The notes under the pieces are model-generated. The model had not been told where the DNA came from. It did no database searches and was given only the letters and a program-made list of their open reading frames with translations. A stretch of 64,000 nt of DNA from PUPG01 sp964463915 (GTDB lineage Bacteria > Bacteroidota > Bacteroidia > Bacteroidales > UBA7960), in contig CAYXEH010000002.1 of assembly GCA_964463915.1 (NCBI GenBank), positions 1 through 64,000 on the forward strand. Reading direction: 5' to 3'. The translations under genes were made by a program, and so were the position numbers. Positions 15,775-24,139 of the stretch are shown piece after piece. The stretch's first letter is position 1. The number at the start of each line of letters is the position of its first letter.

Positions 15775-18015
15775 ATGGATGCAGGCATGAGTCAGAGAAC
15801 TGGAGGAATTGTCTTGAAGAGGTTTTGCATACCCCTATCATTCCCTCTCTTTCTCTTCCTGGCTTTTTTTTCATTCAGTCTTTCTGGTCAAAGTCTTTCA
15901 AAGGAGCTTAAAACAGGCTGGTATCCCAATTTTCCCTATCAGATGGAGGAACGCCATGATGAAGCCATCAGGATAACCGGGCTGGATGTTGACGTTGCAA
16001 GGAAGTTGTTCGGTGAAGCCAATTACCGGATCAACTTCGAACCCATGGAATGGGACAGCATGATGGAAGGGCTCGAAACGGGTGATATAGATTTTGTTGT
16101 AGGTGCATACCTGCGCGAAGACAGGGCCAGCTTCGCCCACTACTCCATCCCCTACCGGACTGAGCGCAATACAGTGTATTACCATCACCACATTAAAGCC
16201 CTGGAGGATGTGAAATCGGTGGAGGACCTCCTGGATGTCCTGGAGGAAGTGCCACTTCGCGTTGCCGTGAACAAACGCTTCGCCTACGCTTCATCTGAAT
16301 ATGCTGAATTAATAAACAATCCTCCGGAACACCTTCAGTTCGTCACCGCACGGAACTCCAAAGAGAGCCTTGAATTCGTGGCCACCGGTGAGGCAGATTT
16401 TTTTGTTTCAAATCCCATCGTGATGGATTATCTGTTGGCTGAAAACGGCTCTTCAAATGTCATCCGCAAAGCTACCTTTGATTTGGGGCAAACCCCGGTA
16501 CATATTATGTACAGCAAGGAAAACATTACAAAGGAAGAGGTGGATCTGTTTGATGAGCGTTTGGCAGAAATGATTGAGAACGGGTATATCCGCTCATTGC
16601 ATATTCGCAATATTCTACCCGTATATCTTTCCATTACCACCGGTCAGTTCTGGTTTACCCTTTTGAATTACCTGGGCATTATTGCTTTTTGCACCTCCGG
16701 GGTGATCCTGGCAAGGAAGGAACGTTATAATTTTTTCGGGGCCCTTTTGCTGGCCACCATGCCGGCCATTGGAGGTGGCGTGTTGCGGGACCTTATCCTG
16801 GGAGCCGACCAGGTATTCGTGCTCAAAAACCCCGGTTATATGCTGTTTGCGGTGGGCATTGTAATCATTGCCTTTCTCGCTTTCCGTATTTATGACTTCA
16901 TTCAGAGCAGGTCGGGCGAGATGACCCGGACAATTGATCTGTACACAGACAAAAAACTCAGCGGTGTTTTTGGTAAAATATATAAACTACTTGATGCATG
17001 GGCAGTGGCTGCGTTTACCATTATCGGGGTAAGCATCGCCATCGAGATGCAGCAGGATCCATTATGGTTATGGGGCCCGGCAATGGGAGTAATAACAGCT
17101 TCAGGCGGGGTTCTGCTGCGGGATATCGTCCGGGCCGACTTCAATATCACCATACTGAAACAAGACAGCTATGCCGAAATATCTATTCTGGGAGGGATCC
17201 TCTACACCATAACCCTGGTATATCTGCCCCTGAACATCAGCCTGCAGCTCATCTTTTATCTGACAATGTTATTCATTGCTGCCTTATTCGGCCTCCGCTT
17301 CTTTGTACTGTGGCAGGGGTATGAGAACCCTTTGCAGTTCGGGGCCATCCACACCAGTCCGCAACGGCGGCTGCAGGCTTTTACCGAACATGAAGCCAGG
17401 CCCTGGCAACTGCTGACAGAATACTACGAGGAAGATGAACATGGCAACGCCCGGCCTGCATCCCAGTCACGGGCTGAACATTTGCACAACCAGTTTCTAT
17501 ACACCCATGCAAAACTCCGGGAAGCACTCGATGAACTGGCCTCGGAACCTTTAAGTGAAAAAAACGTCAGGCGTTACCGGAATTGTTCCATGCGACTGGA
17601 TATTGCATCCTCGGTAGAAGACATTCTTTTTTCTTTCTTTCAGTTACCCCTCGGGGTTACTGTCGACCTTTCAGGGCAAGCTGCTGAACTTCAGCAAAGA
17701 TTGCATGAAAGCCTGAAAACGAACCTGGAAACGGCTTCTCAAACCATCTCCTCAGGAGATGACCTGGATTACCGGTTATTTGAAGGGATCGTTTCCCAAC
17801 ACCAGGAAAGATTCAATAAACTACGAAACAAATACAGCATCAAAAATCAGCAAACCAATGATCCCACGCTGAATGCCGTATTGCAGACCACCCATAAAGC
17901 CGAACGCATTATCTACCTGCTGGGAGAATATGTAAAAGTACGTCTTGGGAAAAAAGAACTGAATACCGGGGGGGCATCCAACAGGCGGGCACAGCAAATT
18001 CATCTTTTTAAATGA
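15775..18015 (+). CDS. Periplasmic SBP domain fused to TRIC-type channel
   Basis: A 746-residue multidomain membrane protein. After a hydrophobic signal segment (about 17-38) comes a type-3 solute-binding domain (about 43-275) that resembles amino-acid-binding proteins (GLDVDVARKLFG, GDIDFVVGAYLREDR). Then two UPF0126/TRIC repeats follow: about 293-375 with GGGVLRDLILG, and about 405-510 with SGGVLLRDIV. A mostly helical, charged C-terminal region (about 515-746) ends the protein; it may be cytoplasmic and I do not recognise it. TRIC proteins form cation channels or small-molecule transporters, so the design suggests a ligand-gated channel. It heads a co-oriented locus; the next frame overlaps its stop (ATGA at 18012) although a later ATG is preferred for that gene. 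Confidence 0.85.
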   Translation: MDAGMSQRTGGIVLKRFCIPLSFPLFLFLAFFSFSLSGQSLSKELKTGWYPNFPYQMEERHDEAIRITGLDVDVARKLFGEANYRINFEPMEWDSMMEGLETGDIDFVVGAYLREDRASFAHYSIPYRTERNTVYYHHHIKALEDVKSVEDLLDVLEEVPLRVAVNKRFAYASSEYAELINNPPEHLQFVTARNSKESLEFVATGEADFFVSNPIVMDYLLAENGSSNVIRKATFDLGQTPVHIMYSKENITKEEVDLFDERLAEMIENGYIRSLHIRNILPVYLSITTGQFWFTLLNYLGIIAFCTSGVILARKERYNFFGALLLATMPAIGGGVLRDLILGADQVFVLKNPGYMLFAVGIVIIAFLAFRIYDFIQSRSGEMTRTIDLYTDKKLSGVFGKIYKLLDAWAVAAFTIIGVSIAIEMQQDPLWLWGPAMGVITASGGVLLRDIVRADFNITILKQDSYAEISILGGILYTITLVYLPLNISLQLIFYLTMLFIAALFGLRFFVLWQGYENPLQFGAIHTSPQRRLQAFTEHEARPWQLLTEYYEEDEHGNARPASQSRAEHLHNQFLYTHAKLREALDELASEPLSEKNVRRYRNCSMRLDIASSVEDILFSFFQLPLGVTVDLSGQAAELQQRLHESLKTNLETASQTISSGDDLDYRLFEGIVSQHQERFNKLRNKYSIKNQQTNDPTLNAVLQTTHKAERIIYLLGEYVKVRLGKKELNTGGASNRRAQQIHLFK

Positions 18016-18062
18016 ATTGGGGATATATTTATATTTTTGAAAAAAAAACAGCTGTTTATAGA

Positions 18063-19034
18063 ATGAAAGCAACACTTATCCGGGCATTGCTCATACTTAT
18101 TGTCTCTGCAGCTTCAGCCGGGAATCCTCCTTTACGGTTTTCTCCCCAATGGTTGCCCCAGGCACAGTTTGCAGGTTTTTACGTGGCCAGCGACCAGGGG
18201 TTTTACCAGGAAGCCGGTTTGAATGTGGAGATCGTTCACCCACGTGCCAATGTGAACGTGATGGAGTTGTTAAAAGACGGCGAGGTGGATGTGGTCTCCC
18301 AGTTCCTGGTCTCGGCCATCACCGCCCGCGACCAGGGGCTTGACCTCGTGAACATCGCCCAGTTGTCGCAACATTCAGCCATACTTTTTGTCAGCAAGAA
18401 ATCAAGCGGGATAGAAGCCATCAGCGACTTTCAGGGTAAAAAGATCGGTGTCTGGCAAAGTGGATTCGGTGAAATTCCCATGGCCATGGTCAGGGATCAT
18501 GACCTGGAGGTTGAGTGGGTGCCGGTTTTGTCAACCGTCAATCTGTTTCTGGTGGATGGGATAGATCTGATGACGGTGATGTGGTACAATGAATACAACC
18601 AGATTTATCTCAGTGGGATCAACAGGGATGAACTGAATACGTTCTTTTTATCGGACTACGGCTTTAATGTCCCGGAAGACGGATTATACACCCTGCGCGA
18701 AACAAGGGCACAACGGCCTGAAGAGATGAAAGCTTTTGTGGAAGCGACACTGAAAGGATGGAAGTATGCCGAAAATAACCAGGATTATACCGTTGAGCTT
18801 GTGCTGGAGGAGATGCGACAGGCCAATATTCCTGCCAATCCGGCCCACCAAAGGTGGATGCTTGAAAAAGTACTTGAATTGCAAAAAACAGACGACAAAA
18901 ACGTGATCCGTGGTGAACTGCACCCTGATGATTTCAATATGGCAGTCAATATTCTTAAAGACAGGGAAATGATAGAGCAGGAAAGCTTATCTTTCAGGAA
19001 TTTCTTTCTCCCGGTTTTACCCGACATCGAATAA
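18063..19034 (+). CDS. NMT1/THI5-like substrate-binding protein (orphan)
   Basis: A 323-residue periplasmic protein of the ThiY/NMT1 family. The open frame starts at 18012, but the ATG at 18063 opens directly on a signal peptide (MKATLIRALLILIVSAASA), so that start is chosen. The mature protein begins with the family hallmark FSPQWLPQAQFAGFYVASDQGFY and continues with AGLNVEIVHP and GKKIGVWQSGFGE. Relatives bind pyrimidine precursors of thiamine for ABC import, but no ABC permease or ATPase is nearby. Instead, the PP2C phosphatase gene follows 16 bases after the stop once the duplicated gap flank is merged. A role as a periplasmic ligand sensor for that phosphatase is inferred. Confidence 0.85.
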   Translation: MKATLIRALLILIVSAASAGNPPLRFSPQWLPQAQFAGFYVASDQGFYQEAGLNVEIVHPRANVNVMELLKDGEVDVVSQFLVSAITARDQGLDLVNIAQLSQHSAILFVSKKSSGIEAISDFQGKKIGVWQSGFGEIPMAMVRDHDLEVEWVPVLSTVNLFLVDGIDLMTVMWYNEYNQIYLSGINRDELNTFFLSDYGFNVPEDGLYTLRETRAQRPEEMKAFVEATLKGWKYAENNQDYTVELVLEEMRQANIPANPAHQRWMLEKVLELQKTDDKNVIRGELHPDDFNMAVNILKDREMIEQESLSFRNFFLPVLPDIE

Positions 19035-19057
19035 ATTCCCTTTAACCAACATGATCA

Positions 19058-19157
19058 NNNNNNNNNNNNNNNNNNNNNNNNNNNNNNNNNNNNNNNNNNN
19101 NNNNNNNNNNNNNNNNNNNNNNNNNNNNNNNNNNNNNNNNNNNNNNNNNNNNNNNNN
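19058..19157. other. Assembly gap of 100 N
   Basis: Exactly 100 N. The 18 bases before it (19040-19057) and the 18 after it (19158-19175) are identical, so the two contigs probably overlap and no sequence may be missing. Confidence 0.95.
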
Positions 19158-19168
19158 CTTTAACCAAC

Positions 19169-21091
19169 ATGATCAAAAAAAACAGTCTTTCATTTCGTAT
19201 TATCAGCAGGGTATTGGTATTCACCCTTTTGCTTTTCATTCTGATACTGTCATTGTTTTATTACTTTTCCCGGAAAACCATAGAGGAATCTACGCGGGAA
19301 AACGCCATTCACATGGCCGATAACGCGGTCGCCAGGATCGAACAGGAATTGCAGCCATTGGAAAAGATCCCCCGGATAATCGCCACCCTGATGGAAATTC
19401 ATCCAATCTCGGAAGATTCATTGTTTGCCATTACAGAGCGCATTCTGGAAAACAATGACAATATATTTGGCGCCGCTGTGGCTTTTGAGCCCCATTTCTT
19501 TGCGGATAAAGGGAAATACTTCTCACCGTATGCCTACCGGGATGGTGACCAGATTCATACCATGAGCCTGGGCGGTGAACATTATGACTATTTTCACATG
19601 GACTGGTACCAGATACCCAAAATCCTGGAAGAACCTTACTGGACTGAGCCTTATTATGATGAGGGAGGTGGTGAGATGCTGATGTCTACCTACAGCGTTC
19701 CTTTTTATACCCAGGTTAACGGGCAACGCCGCTTCTCAGGAATTGCCACTGTAGATATTTCGTTGGAATGGCTGACCGAAATAGTCGCTGATATTCAGAT
19801 CTTTGATTCCGGGTATGCCTTCATGTTGTCGCGCAACGGCGTGGCCGTTACGCATCCCGATCCGCAGAACATCATGAATGAAAGTCTGTTCTCCATTGCC
19901 GAAGAAATGGACCTTCCTGAATTGCGTGCAATCGGCCGGGAAATGATAGCGGGAGAAAGCAAGTTCCGTGAACATGCTCTGAATCAAAACGGGAAATCAT
20001 GGATCTACTACACTCCCCTGCCCTCAAGCGGATGGTCGATCGGGGTGGTTTACCCGGATGATGAAATGTACGCCTCGCTTGAGCAGATAAGCTGGATCAT
20101 GATCATTTTGATCGTGGCCGGCCTTGTGGTACTGACCTTACTGGTCACCCAGGTAGTGAACCGCCTGGCTGCCCCCCTTACTGAATTTGCCGCCTCCGCC
20201 CGGAGTATTGCGGAAGGGAATTTTGACACGAGCCTTCCCGGGGTAAAAACAACGGAAGAATTGAAGGAATTGCATGACGCTTTTTCATATATGCAGAAAG
20301 AACTTGACAGCTATGTGGTCAATCTGCGCGAAGCGACGGCTGCCAAAGAAAAGATTGAAAGCGAATTGCGCATTGCCCGTGACATTCAGCTGTCAATGGT
20401 TCCGCACACCTTCCCTCCTTTCCCCGACCTGCCACAGATCGACCTGTTTGCCGTGCTTAAGTCGGCCAGGGAAGTAGGGGGCGATCTTTATGACTTTTTT
20501 ATGGCAGATGACCGCCACTTCTTCTTTGCCATCGGGGATGTATCCGGCAAGGGGGTTCCGGCCTCCATGTTCATGGCCATGACACGGACTTTATTGCGTA
20601 ATATATCTGACCGGGAAAGTCAGCCTGGTAACATTCTGGAAGGAATCAACAAATCCTTGTCCTTTAACAACGAATCCAATATGTTCGTAACCTTCTTCCT
20701 GGGTATACTGGATCTGAAAACAGGAATGCTTCAATATGCCAATGCAGGACATAATCCACCGGTACTGATCCGTAACAATAGTGAGATAACGGTGTTTGAA
20801 CAGGCCAAAGCCATCCCCCTGGGGCTTTTTGAAGATTTCGAATACAAAGGTGCATCCTTGCAGCTGGATCCCGGAGATAAGATATTTTCCTATACCGATG
20901 GGGTCAGTGAGGCAGAAAACAAAGAGAAAGAATTGTTTGAGGAGGAAAGGATGTTAAACGTCATCAGGGAGAATCCCGGCAAGTCACCCCGTGAACTGAT
21001 CAGGCTGATGGAAGTTGCGCTGAATGACCATGTCAAAGGCTTCCCTCAGTCAGATGACATTACCATGTTGTCCATTGTATATAAGGGATAA
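19169..21091 (+). CDS. dCache-HAMP-PP2C serine phosphatase (RsbU/SpoIIE type)
   Basis: A 640-residue transmembrane phosphatase. A first helix (about 10-33) is followed by an extracytoplasmic dCache-like sensor (about 40-300, including GYAFMLSRNGVAVTHPDPQ), a second helix (about 305-330), a HAMP linker (AAPLTEFAASARSIAEGNFD), a short coiled coil, and a PP2C/SpoIIE domain (about 395-640). Metal-binding acidic residues are visible in GGDLYDF, GDVSGKG, SYTDGVSEAENK and DDITMLSI. It should dephosphorylate the STAS protein encoded two genes downstream. Start ATG lies just inside the contig after the gap; the same ATG is present in the duplicated left flank at 19051. It is three bases ahead of the kinase gene. 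Confidence 0.93.
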   Translation: MIKKNSLSFRIISRVLVFTLLLFILILSLFYYFSRKTIEESTRENAIHMADNAVARIEQELQPLEKIPRIIATLMEIHPISEDSLFAITERILENNDNIFGAAVAFEPHFFADKGKYFSPYAYRDGDQIHTMSLGGEHYDYFHMDWYQIPKILEEPYWTEPYYDEGGGEMLMSTYSVPFYTQVNGQRRFSGIATVDISLEWLTEIVADIQIFDSGYAFMLSRNGVAVTHPDPQNIMNESLFSIAEEMDLPELRAIGREMIAGESKFREHALNQNGKSWIYYTPLPSSGWSIGVVYPDDEMYASLEQISWIMIILIVAGLVVLTLLVTQVVNRLAAPLTEFAASARSIAEGNFDTSLPGVKTTEELKELHDAFSYMQKELDSYVVNLREATAAKEKIESELRIARDIQLSMVPHTFPPFPDLPQIDLFAVLKSAREVGGDLYDFFMADDRHFFFAIGDVSGKGVPASMFMAMTRTLLRNISDRESQPGNILEGINKSLSFNNESNMFVTFFLGILDLKTGMLQYANAGHNPPVLIRNNSEITVFEQAKAIPLGLFEDFEYKGASLQLDPGDKIFSYTDGVSEAENKEKELFEEERMLNVIRENPGKSPRELIRLMEVALNDHVKGFPQSDDITMLSIVYKG

Positions 21092-21094
21092 AAT

Positions 21095-21511
21095 ATGAAG
21101 ACCTCCCAATTGTATTTGACCAACAAGATCAGCGAGCTCGAAAAGCTGCGCGACTTTATGGAACATATAGGGGCACACTGGCACATTCCATCTTCTGTAG
21201 GAATGTCTGTCAATCTTGCCCTTGAGGAGGCTTTCGCCAACATTGTCAATCATGCGTTCACTGACAACAAGGCCCACGAGATCCGGTTCTTTTTTCAGAT
21301 GGACGGCGATCAGCTGGTGATCTCCATTACCGATGACGGGCAGCAGTTCGATCCGACAAAGAAGGAACCTCCCGATCTTGATTTACCCGCTGAAGAACGC
21401 CCCATTGGCGGTCTCGGGATCTATTTGATTCAAAAAATCATGGACAGGGTTGAGTACAACCGGATCGACCACACAAACCAGTTAACACTTACAAAACGAA
21501 TCAAGCAATGA
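21095..21511 (+). CDS. RsbW-like anti-sigma serine kinase
   Basis: A 138-residue HATPase_c protein of the anti-sigma-factor kinase group. The N box is LALEEAFANIVNHAF (about 42-56), the G1 box ITDDGQQFDP (about 81-90) and the G2 box GGLGIYLIQ (about 106-114). There is no histidine phospho-acceptor domain, so it is a stand-alone serine kinase. It should phosphorylate the STAS protein encoded by the next gene, with which it overlaps by four bases (ATGA at 21508). What it inhibits when unphosphorylated STAS is absent is unknown; no sigma factor is in the window. Confidence 0.92.
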   Translation: MKTSQLYLTNKISELEKLRDFMEHIGAHWHIPSSVGMSVNLALEEAFANIVNHAFTDNKAHEIRFFFQMDGDQLVISITDDGQQFDPTKKEPPDLDLPAEERPIGGLGIYLIQKIMDRVEYNRIDHTNQLTLTKRIKQ

Positions 21512-21837
21512 ATGTAACCAAAGAAGAACTCAATGACCACCTTTTACTCACGGTAGACGGACGGCTCGATACCACCCAGTCGGACGCTTTTGAAAAGGAA
21601 ATGATGCAGGTACTGGAAGAGGGGAATAAAAAGATCATCATGGATTGTAGCGGATTAAACTATATAAGCAGCTCCGGCCTTCGGATATTCCTAACCATGC
21701 AAAAACGGATGATGGCCGTCGGGGGAACATTCAAAATCTGCAATCTGCAACCTTCCATCCAGGAAATTTTTGACATGTCGGGGTTCTCCATGATCTTCTC
21801 AATTTTTCCGGACCAGGAGGCAGCCCTGAAAGGATGA
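21508..21837 (+). CDS. STAS anti-anti-sigma factor (RsbV-like)
   Basis: A 109-residue STAS-domain protein. It shows the family order of strand (LLLTVDGRLDTTQSDAFE), strand (KKIIMDCSGLNYISSSGLRIF) and helix. Ser55, the first serine of the SSG in ISSSGLR, is the expected phosphorylation site of the RsbW-type kinase. Together with the upstream phosphatase and kinase it forms a complete partner-switch cassette. The start overlaps the kinase stop, indicating translational coupling. Confidence 0.92.
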   Translation: MNVTKEELNDHLLLTVDGRLDTTQSDAFEKEMMQVLEEGNKKIIMDCSGLNYISSSGLRIFLTMQKRMMAVGGTFKICNLQPSIQEIFDMSGFSMIFSIFPDQEAALKG

Positions 21838-21886
21838 CCATGGGCGTTTAAGCCGTTTGTCTTTTTATTCGTAACCCAAGTTATCC

Positions 21887-22921
21887 ATGATGATTGCCTT
21901 TGCTATTTTTCCTGTGGTCATTTTCCTTGCCTGCCTTTTTCTGCTTGACAGCTTTAAGCTGGTGAGCGTCCGGGTGTTGGCATTATGTGCAGGCTGGGGC
22001 ATTTTGGCTGCAGGGCTCTCTTTCTATACAAATACATGGATTAATAGCCATCTGTATGTGGGATCTGACACATTGACCAGGTTTGTGGCCCCGCTCACAG
22101 AAGAATCCATCAAGATGTTGCTGCTGGTGTGGTTAATTAACCGTCGAAAGATCGGATTCATGATCGATGCAGCCATATACGGATTTGCCATTGGAACCGG
22201 ATTTGCCGTGGCCGAAAATTTCTGGTATTACCTGCAGCTGGGCGCTGATTTCCATGTATTACTGGCCATTATAAGGGGATTTGGTACTGCCCTTATGCAC
22301 GGGGGAACTGTTGCCTTACTCGCAATCATTTTCATTGAAGGGGCCCATAAAAACAAAAAGGTGGCCGGGGCTTTCCTCGGCCTTTCCATTGCCGTAATTC
22401 TTCATGCTACATTCAACCATTTTATTCTCAATCCTTTTTTACATACACTGCTGATCATAAGCCTGCTACCCCTGGTATTCTACCTGGTCTTTTTGTGGGC
22501 CAACCGAAACCTCCGGCAGTGGCTGGAGGTAGAGTTCAGTAACGAGATTGACATGCTGGGCATGATGCGTCGCGGAAAATTCAGGGATACCAAAGCGGGG
22601 CAGTACCTGGCCTCCATCAGGGACCATTTCCCTCCTGAAGTCCTGGTAGACATGTATTGTTTTTTCAGCATTTACCTGGAACTGTCCATCAAGGCAAAAC
22701 GCAATATGCTGTTGAAAGAAAGCGGATTCCCTCCCCTGGTCGAAGACGACATCAAAGATAAACTTGTGGAGTTCAAACAACTGCGCCACGAAATCGGGAA
22801 AGCAGGAGAGATGGCCCTTATGCCTTTGGTGCGGATGAATTACAGGGAATTATGGGAACTGGATCAATGGAACCCTCAAATTGACAACAATCCGGAGAAA
22901 AACTCCGTTAGCAAAATGTAA
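21887..22921 (+). CDS. PrsW-family intramembrane protease with C-terminal extension
   Basis: A 344-residue polytopic protein of the PrsW/CPBP-like family. Motifs typical of the active site are present: EESIK (Glu72, Glu73, Lys76), FAVAEN (Glu110, Asn111), LMHGG (His138) and HATFNH (His173). About seven hydrophobic helices cover residues 1-215. In Bacillus, PrsW cleaves the anti-sigma factor RsiW; that protein is about 218 residues long. This one has about 130 further soluble residues, partly helical and charged (from NRNLRQWLEVEF on), that I do not recognise. It lies 49 bases after the STAS gene on the same strand. A target such as the adjacent membrane-anchored repeat protein is conceivable but unproven. 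Confidence 0.85.
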   Translation: MMIAFAIFPVVIFLACLFLLDSFKLVSVRVLALCAGWGILAAGLSFYTNTWINSHLYVGSDTLTRFVAPLTEESIKMLLLVWLINRRKIGFMIDAAIYGFAIGTGFAVAENFWYYLQLGADFHVLLAIIRGFGTALMHGGTVALLAIIFIEGAHKNKKVAGAFLGLSIAVILHATFNHFILNPFLHTLLIISLLPLVFYLVFLWANRNLRQWLEVEFSNEIDMLGMMRRGKFRDTKAGQYLASIRDHFPPEVLVDMYCFFSIYLELSIKAKRNMLLKESGFPPLVEDDIKDKLVEFKQLRHEIGKAGEMALMPLVRMNYRELWELDQWNPQIDNNPEKNSVSKM

Positions 22922-22962
22922 AAAATATCAACCATTCATTTCATAAACTAAAAACCAAAACA

Positions 22963-24069
22963 ATGAAATCCAAAAATGTAATCACCGTAGTAATTACCCT
23001 GATCATTGGATTCAGTATCGGACTGATGACTGGTGTGACCCTGACAAGCCCGGGCATGAGCCTGCGGGAAGCGGCCGGTACCATCGGACGCGTGGACCAG
23101 TATCGCAATGTCCGCATTACCCAGAAAGACATTGAGTTACAAAATGACCTGATGGAAGATGCACAGCGGCGGGAGGCCTTTATCGACTACCTGACCTATG
23201 AATACACCAACAACCTTCAAATGAAGGACAATGTCCGCCTGGCCCTCGCCAGCAGCCAGGATGCAGACAATTTCCGTAATTCCAACTCAAAAACCATTGA
23301 ACAGCTTGATCAATACTCCGAATTCCTCGACAATGCCCGGCTGCGTACGCTCGAGGCCATTGGAGCCCTTCGCGAACTCGGCGACAAAGACAAGGTGGCC
23401 ATTCACACCATTTTGAAAGACGCCGGCAACACACTGGCACAAAATAACCTGCGTAGTGATGTGTTGTTTGATTTTATGCTCGGGGTGGAAAGATTCTTCG
23501 AAACCGCTTCCCCCGGCGAATTTCCGGATCTGGCCAACGCCCACGACCGTATTTTCGCAAATCTGGTGGCTGAAAACCTCGTCAAAGGAGACCGCCCCAC
23601 GCTGAACCATCTGTTTACCAAAGAATTTTTGGGCGATGTCGAACGTTTAGGACAGCAATATACTGATTCAGAGCAACTGGAGTTTTATGTGGATGCCGAA
23701 CAACTGGGCAAAATCATGGTATGGGACGCCGAACAACTGGAGTCATTGGGATTACACGATGCGGAGCAACTGGGACAAATATTGTTTGATGCAGAAAAAT
23801 TGGAGGGGGGTCTTCTGGATGCTGAACAGATGGGGTCGCTTATAATGGATACAGAACAGATGGGAATGATAAACCTGGATACGGAACAGTTAGGAACAAT
23901 GTTGAACGCGGGTCACCCGCCATTGTCCGATTCAGAGCAACTGGGTTTCGCTGACTCAGAGCAACTGGGAGTTTGGGATGCCGAACAACTCGGCGCAATT
24001 TGGGATGCCGAACAACTCGGCGCATTCAGAGATGCCTCTGATCAACTGCAGTTAATTATTCCTCTGTAA
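22963..24069 (+). CDS. Membrane-anchored protein with DxEQLG repeats
   Basis: A 368-residue protein I cannot assign to a family. Residues 6-28 form an N-terminal hydrophobic helix (ITVVITLIIGFSIGLMTGVTL) that would anchor it in the inner membrane. Residues 30-230 are charged and mostly helical. From about residue 235 to 356, twelve copies of a core D-(A/S/T)-E-(Q/K)-(L/M)-(G/E) recur every 8 to 17 residues, separated by short hydrophobic stretches; a thirteenth degenerate copy (DASDQLQL) ends the array. The repeats are strongly acidic overall. The gene is 41 bases after PrsW and probably co-transcribed. Possible roles are a scaffold, an interaction array or a protease target; none is demonstrated. 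Confidence 0.75.
   Translation: MKSKNVITVVITLIIGFSIGLMTGVTLTSPGMSLREAAGTIGRVDQYRNVRITQKDIELQNDLMEDAQRREAFIDYLTYEYTNNLQMKDNVRLALASSQDADNFRNSNSKTIEQLDQYSEFLDNARLRTLEAIGALRELGDKDKVAIHTILKDAGNTLAQNNLRSDVLFDFMLGVERFFETASPGEFPDLANAHDRIFANLVAENLVKGDRPTLNHLFTKEFLGDVERLGQQYTDSEQLEFYVDAEQLGKIMVWDAEQLESLGLHDAEQLGQILFDAEKLEGGLLDAEQMGSLIMDTEQMGMINLDTEQLGTMLNAGHPPLSDSEQLGFADSEQLGVWDAEQLGAIWDAEQLGAFRDASDQLQLIIPL
23665..24048 (+). repeat. Intragenic tandem DAEQLG-coding repeats
   Basis: Near-repeats of GATGCCGAACAACTGGGC-like units inside the preceding gene; twelve recognisable copies with varied third codon positions. The last two units (about 23977-24024) are almost identical at DNA level (GGATGCCGAACAACTCGGCG), suggesting recent duplication. 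Confidence 0.85.
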
Positions 24070-24139
24070 TAGTTATAAATAGTCCGGGGCATCCTCTGCA
24101 AATCCTGATGAATTGTTGCTTTTACATTATCTATAGCCT

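Noticed and set aside
23665..24048. Possible CRISPR-like array
   Set aside because: Repeats are in frame, degenerate at third codon positions and without constant-length spacers; they are protein-coding repeats.
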